This document shows, in pieces, positions 59,931-64,000 of a stretch of 64,000 nucleotides of DNA. Positions within the stretch are counted from its first letter, which is position 1; each line of letters opens with the position of its first letter. Both the position numbers and the translations under genes were made by a program. This stretch comes from Lentzea nigeriaca (GTDB lineage Bacteria; Actinomycetota; Actinomycetes; Mycobacteriales; Pseudonocardiaceae). The stretch lies in the NCBI RefSeq assembly GCF_016907955.1, contig NZ_JAFBCX010000011.1:124001-188000 (forward strand). The letters run 5' to 3'. The notes beneath the pieces were generated by a model. It was not told where the DNA came from and did no database searches. It saw only the letters and a program-made list of their open reading frames with translations.

Positions 59931-61282
59931 TCGTTCTTGACCGCTGTGCGGTGTCCACTGTGGATCAGGCCGGTACCGAGCACGCGTCCGGGCACGTGGT
60001 GGTGTCCGCCGACGGCCGGATCGCGTCGGTCGGTTCGGGTCCCGCGCCTCGGCCCCACGAGTCGCACACCTACGTCGACGCGTCGTCGTGCCTGGTCACG
60101 CCGGGGCTGATCAACACGCATCACCACCTCTACCAGTGGGCGACACGGGGGCTGGCGCAGGACGCGACGCTCTTCGAGTGGCTGACCACGCTGTACCCGG
60201 TGTGGCGCGGGCTGGACGACACGGTCACGCACGCCGCGGCGTCGGCCGGTCTGGCTCGGTTGGCGTTGACCGGCTGCACCTTGGCCGCTGACCACCACTA
60301 CGTCTTCCCGTCCGGTGGCGGTGACGTGTTCAACGCGCTGGTGTCGGCGGGGCGGCGGATCGGGATCCGGCTGGAGGCGATCCGCGGGTCGATGGACCGG
60401 GGGCAGTCGCACGGCGGGTTGCCGCCGGACAACCTGGTCGAGGACACCGAGGCCGCGTTGATCGCGACCGAGCAGGCGATCGGCGACCACCACTCGACCG
60501 ACCCTGATGCTCTCGTGCGCGTGGCCGTCGGGCCTTGTTCGCCGTTCTCGGTGTCGCGTGAGCTGATGACCGGGGCCGCCTCTTTGGCGCGCCGCCACGG
60601 TGTTCGGCTGCACACGCATCTCGCCGAGACACTCGACGAGGAAGAGCAGTGCCTGGCGGAGAACGGCTGCACGCCGACCGAGTACGCCGAGCAGCTCGGC
60701 TGGCTGGGTTCGGACGTGTGGCTCGCGCACACCGTGCACCTGTCGTCCGACGCGGTGAAGCGGCTCGGAGCGACCTCGACGGGGTCCGCGCACTGCCCGA
60801 CGTCCAACGGTCGGTTGGGCACCGGGACCGCGCCGGTGCGCGACCTGCTGGACGCGGGAGCGCCGGTGGGTCTCGGCGTCGACGGTGCCGCGTCCAATGA
60901 GGACGGTGGGCTGGTCGTCGAGCTGCGGGCGGCCCTTCACCAGGCGCGTCAGCGGGGCGGGCCGCGTTCCCTGAACGTCCGGCAGGCATTGTGGATGGCG
61001 ACGATGGGCGGCGCTCAGTGCCTGGGCCGTGCGGACTCCCTGGGCTCGATCGAGCCGGGCAAGGTGGCGGACCTCGCGGTGTGGGACCTGTCCGGAATGG
61101 ACTACGCGGGGATCGCGGACCCGGTGGCCGCACTGGTGCTCGGCACTCCGCCACCGCTGAAACTGTTGATCGTGGGCGGCGAGGTCGTCGTGCGGGACGG
61201 GGTCCTGCTGACGGCGTCGACCGACGAACTGGCGCGTGATCTCTCGGCCGCCAGTCGGAAGCTTCAGGAGGATGCGCGATGA
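59927..61282 (+). CDS. 8-oxoguanine deaminase-like amidohydrolase
   Basis: The 451-residue zinc enzyme has NTHHHLYQWATRGLAQ (metal histidines), GCTLAADHHYVFP, the LHTHLAETLDEEEQ and HTVHLSSDAVKRL histidines and the acid in GLGVDGAASNEDG. These fit the 8-oxoguanine/hydroxy-triazine deaminase branch of amidohydrolases rather than classical guanine deaminase. It would turn 8-oxoguanine to uric acid, feeding the same route as xanthine. It sits between the 2Fe-2S and Mo subunit genes with 4-nt overlaps on each side. Confidence 0.88.
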   Translation: MIVLDRCAVSTVDQAGTEHASGHVVVSADGRIASVGSGPAPRPHESHTYVDASSCLVTPGLINTHHHLYQWATRGLAQDATLFEWLTTLYPVWRGLDDTVTHAAASAGLARLALTGCTLAADHHYVFPSGGGDVFNALVSAGRRIGIRLEAIRGSMDRGQSHGGLPPDNLVEDTEAALIATEQAIGDHHSTDPDALVRVAVGPCSPFSVSRELMTGAASLARRHGVRLHTHLAETLDEEEQCLAENGCTPTEYAEQLGWLGSDVWLAHTVHLSSDAVKRLGATSTGSAHCPTSNGRLGTGTAPVRDLLDAGAPVGLGVDGAASNEDGGLVVELRAALHQARQRGGPRSLNVRQALWMATMGGAQCLGRADSLGSIEPGKVADLAVWDLSGMDYAGIADPVAALVLGTPPPLKLLIVGGEVVVRDGVLLTASTDELARDLSAASRKLQEDAR

Positions 61283-63465
61283 CCCTCACTCCCGCCGAAC
61301 TGACCTCCGCGGTGTCGGGTGGCATCGGGACGTCGCCGCAACGCCCAGACGGCAACCTGAAGGTGCGCGGCGAGTTCGCCTACGCGTCGGACCTGTGGCA
61401 CGAGGACATGATCTGGGGCGCGACCCTGCGCTCGCCGCACCCCTACGCGCGGATCGTGTCGGTCGACCTGACCGAGGCGTTGAAGGTGCCGGGGGTGTAC
61501 GCGGTGCTGACGCACTCGGACGTGCCGGGCCGCAACCAGTACGGGCTGGAGCACAAGGATCAGCCGGTGCTGGCCGTCGACGTCGTGCGCTACCAGGGTG
61601 AACCGGTCGCGCTGGTCGGTGCCGACCACCCGGAGACCGCGCTGCGGGCCATGAAGAAGATCGTCGTGGCCTACGACGTGCTGGAACCCGTGGTGGACAT
61701 GGAGACCGCGGCGGACTCCGCTCCGTTGCACCCCGGCGGGAACCTGGTGCGGCACGTACCGATCCGGCGTGGCGCGCAGGACCTCCAGGCCGACGTCGTG
61801 GTCTCCGGCCGGTACGAGGTCGGCATGCAGGACCAGGCGTTCCTCGGCCCGGAGTCCGGGCTCGCGGTGCCGGCTGCCGACGGTTCGGTCGACCTGTACA
61901 TCGCGACGCAGTGGCTGCACGTCGACCGCGCGCAGGTGGCCTCCGCGCTGGGTCTGCCGGAGGAGAAGGTACGGCTGACGCTGTCCGGCGTCGGTGGTGC
62001 GTTCGGCGGCCGTGAGGACCTGTCGATGCAGGTGCACGCGTGCCTGCTGGCGCTGCACACCGGCAAGCCGGTGAAGATGGTCTACAACCGCGAAGAGTCG
62101 TTCTACGGGCACGTCCACCGGCACCCGGCCGTGCTGTACTACGAGCACGGCGCCGACCACACCGGCAAGCTGGTGTACGTCAAGGCGCGGATCTACCTGG
62201 ACGGGGGTGCTTACGCCTCCTCGACCCCCGCCGTCGTGGCCAACGCGGCGACTCTGGGCGTCGGCCCGTACGAGGTCGACAACGTGACGATCGACTGTTA
62301 CGGCCTCTACACGAACAACCCACCGTGCGGTGCGATGCGCGGATTCGGTGCTGTGCAGGCGGGTTTCGCCTACGAGTCCCAAATGGACAAGCTGGCCGAT
62401 GCGCTCGGCATGTCACCGGTCGACGTGCGGGTCCGCAACGCGATGACCGAGGGTTCCGTGATGCCGACCGGCCAGGTGGTCGACTCGGCCGCTCCCGTCG
62501 CCCAGCTGCTGAAGCTGGTGCAGGACAAGCCGTTGCCCGCCGGAACGTCGTCGGACATCCGCGAACTGCCGGGTGGCGTGTCCAACACGACCCACGGCGA
62601 AGGCGTCGTGCGCGGCGTCGGCTATGCCGTCGGCATCAAGAACATCTGCTTCTCCGAGGGCTACGACGACTACTCGACCGCCCGCGTGCGGGTGTCGATG
62701 GTCAACGGCTCGCTGGCCGCCGCGGTCCACACCGCCGCGTGCGAGGTCGGACAGGGCCTGGTGACGATCATGCAGCAGATCGTGCGGACCGAGCTCGGCA
62801 TCGAGCGCGTGACCGTGCTGCCCATGGACACCACGATCGGCAACGGCGGCTCCACCTCCGCGTCGCGCCAGACGTACGTGACCGGCGGTGCCGTGAAGGC
62901 AGCGTGCGCGGCGGTTCGGTCGCGTTTGGACGGTCGAGTCGACATCGGTTCCGAAGTGATCGACGAGACCGTCGAGTGGCGCCACCGCGCGACCGAGGCG
63001 TTGGATCCCGTTACAGGCCAAGGCAACGCGCACGTCCAGTACGGCTTCGCCGCACACCGCGCCGTCGTCGACGTGGACGTCGAACTGGGTCTGGTGCGCG
63101 TCGTCGCCCTGGACTGCGCGCAGGACGTCGGCCGCGCGCTGAACCCGCAGGCCGTGGTGGGCCAGATCCAGGGCGGTTCCGCCCAGGGCCTGGGCCTCGC
63201 GGTGATGGAGGAGATCCAGACCTCCGGCGGCAAGGTGCGCAACCCGTCGTTCACCGACTACCTCATCCCCACCGTGCTCGACATGCCGCCGATGAGCATC
63301 GACGTGCTCGAGCTGGCCGATCCCCACGCCCCGTACGGCATCCGCGGCGTAGGCGAACCGCCCACCATCTCGTCCACCCCGGCGATCGTGGCGGCGATCC
63401 GCGCGGCGACCGGCCTGGCGCTCACCCGCGTCCCGGTCCGCCCGGAACACCTCACCGGTACCTGA
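61279..63465 (+). CDS. xdhA: Xanthine dehydrogenase molybdenum-binding subunit
   Basis: The 728-residue subunit hydroxylates hypoxanthine and xanthine to uric acid. Seen: GVGGAFGGREDLSMQ and CGAMRGFGAVQAGFAYE (Mo-cofactor loops), GNGGSTSASRQTYVTGGA and the catalytic glutamate in RGVGEPPTISSTPAI. Overlap with the gene upstream is 4 nt. The three subunits make a complete heterotrimer; a maturation XdhC-like protein is not seen in the window. Confidence 0.95.
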   Translation: MTLTPAELTSAVSGGIGTSPQRPDGNLKVRGEFAYASDLWHEDMIWGATLRSPHPYARIVSVDLTEALKVPGVYAVLTHSDVPGRNQYGLEHKDQPVLAVDVVRYQGEPVALVGADHPETALRAMKKIVVAYDVLEPVVDMETAADSAPLHPGGNLVRHVPIRRGAQDLQADVVVSGRYEVGMQDQAFLGPESGLAVPAADGSVDLYIATQWLHVDRAQVASALGLPEEKVRLTLSGVGGAFGGREDLSMQVHACLLALHTGKPVKMVYNREESFYGHVHRHPAVLYYEHGADHTGKLVYVKARIYLDGGAYASSTPAVVANAATLGVGPYEVDNVTIDCYGLYTNNPPCGAMRGFGAVQAGFAYESQMDKLADALGMSPVDVRVRNAMTEGSVMPTGQVVDSAAPVAQLLKLVQDKPLPAGTSSDIRELPGGVSNTTHGEGVVRGVGYAVGIKNICFSEGYDDYSTARVRVSMVNGSLAAAVHTAACEVGQGLVTIMQQIVRTELGIERVTVLPMDTTIGNGGSTSASRQTYVTGGAVKAACAAVRSRLDGRVDIGSEVIDETVEWRHRATEALDPVTGQGNAHVQYGFAAHRAVVDVDVELGLVRVVALDCAQDVGRALNPQAVVGQIQGGSAQGLGLAVMEEIQTSGGKVRNPSFTDYLIPTVLDMPPMSIDVLELADPHAPYGIRGVGEPPTISSTPAIVAAIRAATGLALTRVPVRPEHLTGT

Positions 63466-63484
63466 GTTTCTGGAGTTTCCTGCT

Positions 63485-63946
63485 GTGAACGCACATCTGC
63501 TCGCCACCATCGACCTGGCCACCCGCAACGTGGCCTCCGGCGGCGGCCCGTTCGGCGCGATGATCGTCCGCGACGGCGCGGTCATCGCCACCGGCGTCAA
63601 CCAGGTGACACCCACCCTGGACCCCACCGCCCACGCCGAGGTGGTCGCCATCCGCGCGGCCTGCCAGGCCCTCGGCGACTTCCGGCTGACCGGCTGCACG
63701 CTGATCTCCTCGTGCGAGCCGTGCCCGCTGTGCCTGTCGGCCGCGCTCTGGGCGCGGGTGGACAGGGTCGTCTACGCCGCCGACCGCCACGACGCGGCCG
63801 CTGCCGGCTTCGACGACCGCGAGTTCTACGACCTGTTCAGCAAGCCCCGCATCGACTGGGACCTGCCCGTGCACCAGATCTCCACCGGCGAGGACAACGC
63901 CCCGTTCACCGCGTGGTTGTCGCTCGCGACCCGTATCGACTACTGA
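63485..63946 (+). CDS. guaD: Guanine deaminase, cytidine-deaminase fold
   Basis: The 153-residue protein has the zinc site HAEVVAIRAACQALG with PCPLC in SSCEPCPLCLSAALWARV, and the C-terminal segment AFTAWLS-like region of Bacillus GuaD. It deaminates guanine to xanthine for the dehydrogenase upstream. It starts 19 nt after xdhA. The 54 bases after it to the window end hold nothing recognised. Confidence 0.92.
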   Translation: MNAHLLATIDLATRNVASGGGPFGAMIVRDGAVIATGVNQVTPTLDPTAHAEVVAIRAACQALGDFRLTGCTLISSCEPCPLCLSAALWARVDRVVYAADRHDAAAAGFDDREFYDLFSKPRIDWDLPVHQISTGEDNAPFTAWLSLATRIDY

Positions 63947-64000
63947 CGGCCAAAAGCCTGAATCGCTGACCGGAGCCTGCATTGCTTAAACGCGTTCCGG

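Overview
The window is GC-rich actinobacterial DNA. It uses many GTG starts, 4-nt GTGA/ATGA gene overlaps, a mycobacterial-type phosphatidylinositol mannoside (PIM) locus, a conservon of the Streptomyces type, Scr1/DUF5753-type regulators and F420-linked enzymes. Together these suggest an actinomycete of the order Pseudonocardiales (Lentzea, Saccharothrix or a relative). The genus is inference only; no rRNA, tRNA, CRISPR array, insertion sequence or prophage was recognised.

Left part (1-10.4 kb): a truncated AAA/LuxR-type regulator, an azlCD branched-chain amino acid exporter divergent from an XRE-cupin regulator, a hypothetical gene, and a HelR-type RNA polymerase-protecting ATPase preceded by a perfect 9-3-9 inverted repeat that resembles the rifamycin-associated element. 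Then come pdxS, an EF-G-like GTPase (FusA2 type) and a small, probably frameshifted gene.

Pyrimidine catabolism (10.4-23.4 kb): two PucR-linked blocks encode malonate-semialdehyde dehydrogenase, a class III aminotransferase, an NCS1 permease, beta-ureidopropionase, dihydropyrimidinase and an F420-dependent luciferase-like oxidoreductase. The pathway runs from dihydrouracil to acetyl-CoA. No classical dihydropyrimidine dehydrogenase is present, and the F420 enzyme sits where that step is missing. Between the blocks lie a MerR regulator with a textbook 19-bp-spacer promoter, a methyltransferase, an RDD protein, a truncated phosphotransferase and a Tat-type esterase.

PIM and translation locus (23.9-32 kb): nudix, pimA, patA, pgsA, a HIT gene and thrS in the order known from mycobacteria, interrupted by a DUF5753-type XRE gene and a strongly structured 100-nt segment before pgsA. 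Next (32-43.9 kb): a two-gene hypothetical unit, an acyl-CoA synthetase, a FadR-led operon for gamma-glutamylated amine degradation (SDR, aldehyde dehydrogenase, PuuD-like hydrolase, glutamine-synthetase-like ligase) with a divergent APC permease, a dienelactone hydrolase/TetR pair and a 3-hydroxyacyl-CoA dehydrogenase.

Signalling region (43.9-56.7 kb): a truncated GNAT, a beta-helix membrane protein, a conservon (histidine kinase, roadblock, DUF742, GTPase) followed by a P-loop kinase, a secreted beta-propeller, and a 1018-residue protein that joins a Ser/Thr kinase, an extracellular solute-binding domain and a VWA domain. Upstream of that lie an Scr1-type XRE regulator and a small STAND NTPase. 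The right end (56.7-64 kb) is a purine catabolism cluster: a PucR regulator divergent from uraH, three xanthine dehydrogenase subunits, an 8-oxoguanine-deaminase-like amidohydrolase and a cytidine-deaminase-fold guanine deaminase. The window therefore pairs complete-looking pyrimidine and purine salvage/degradation modules, each with its own PucR regulator.
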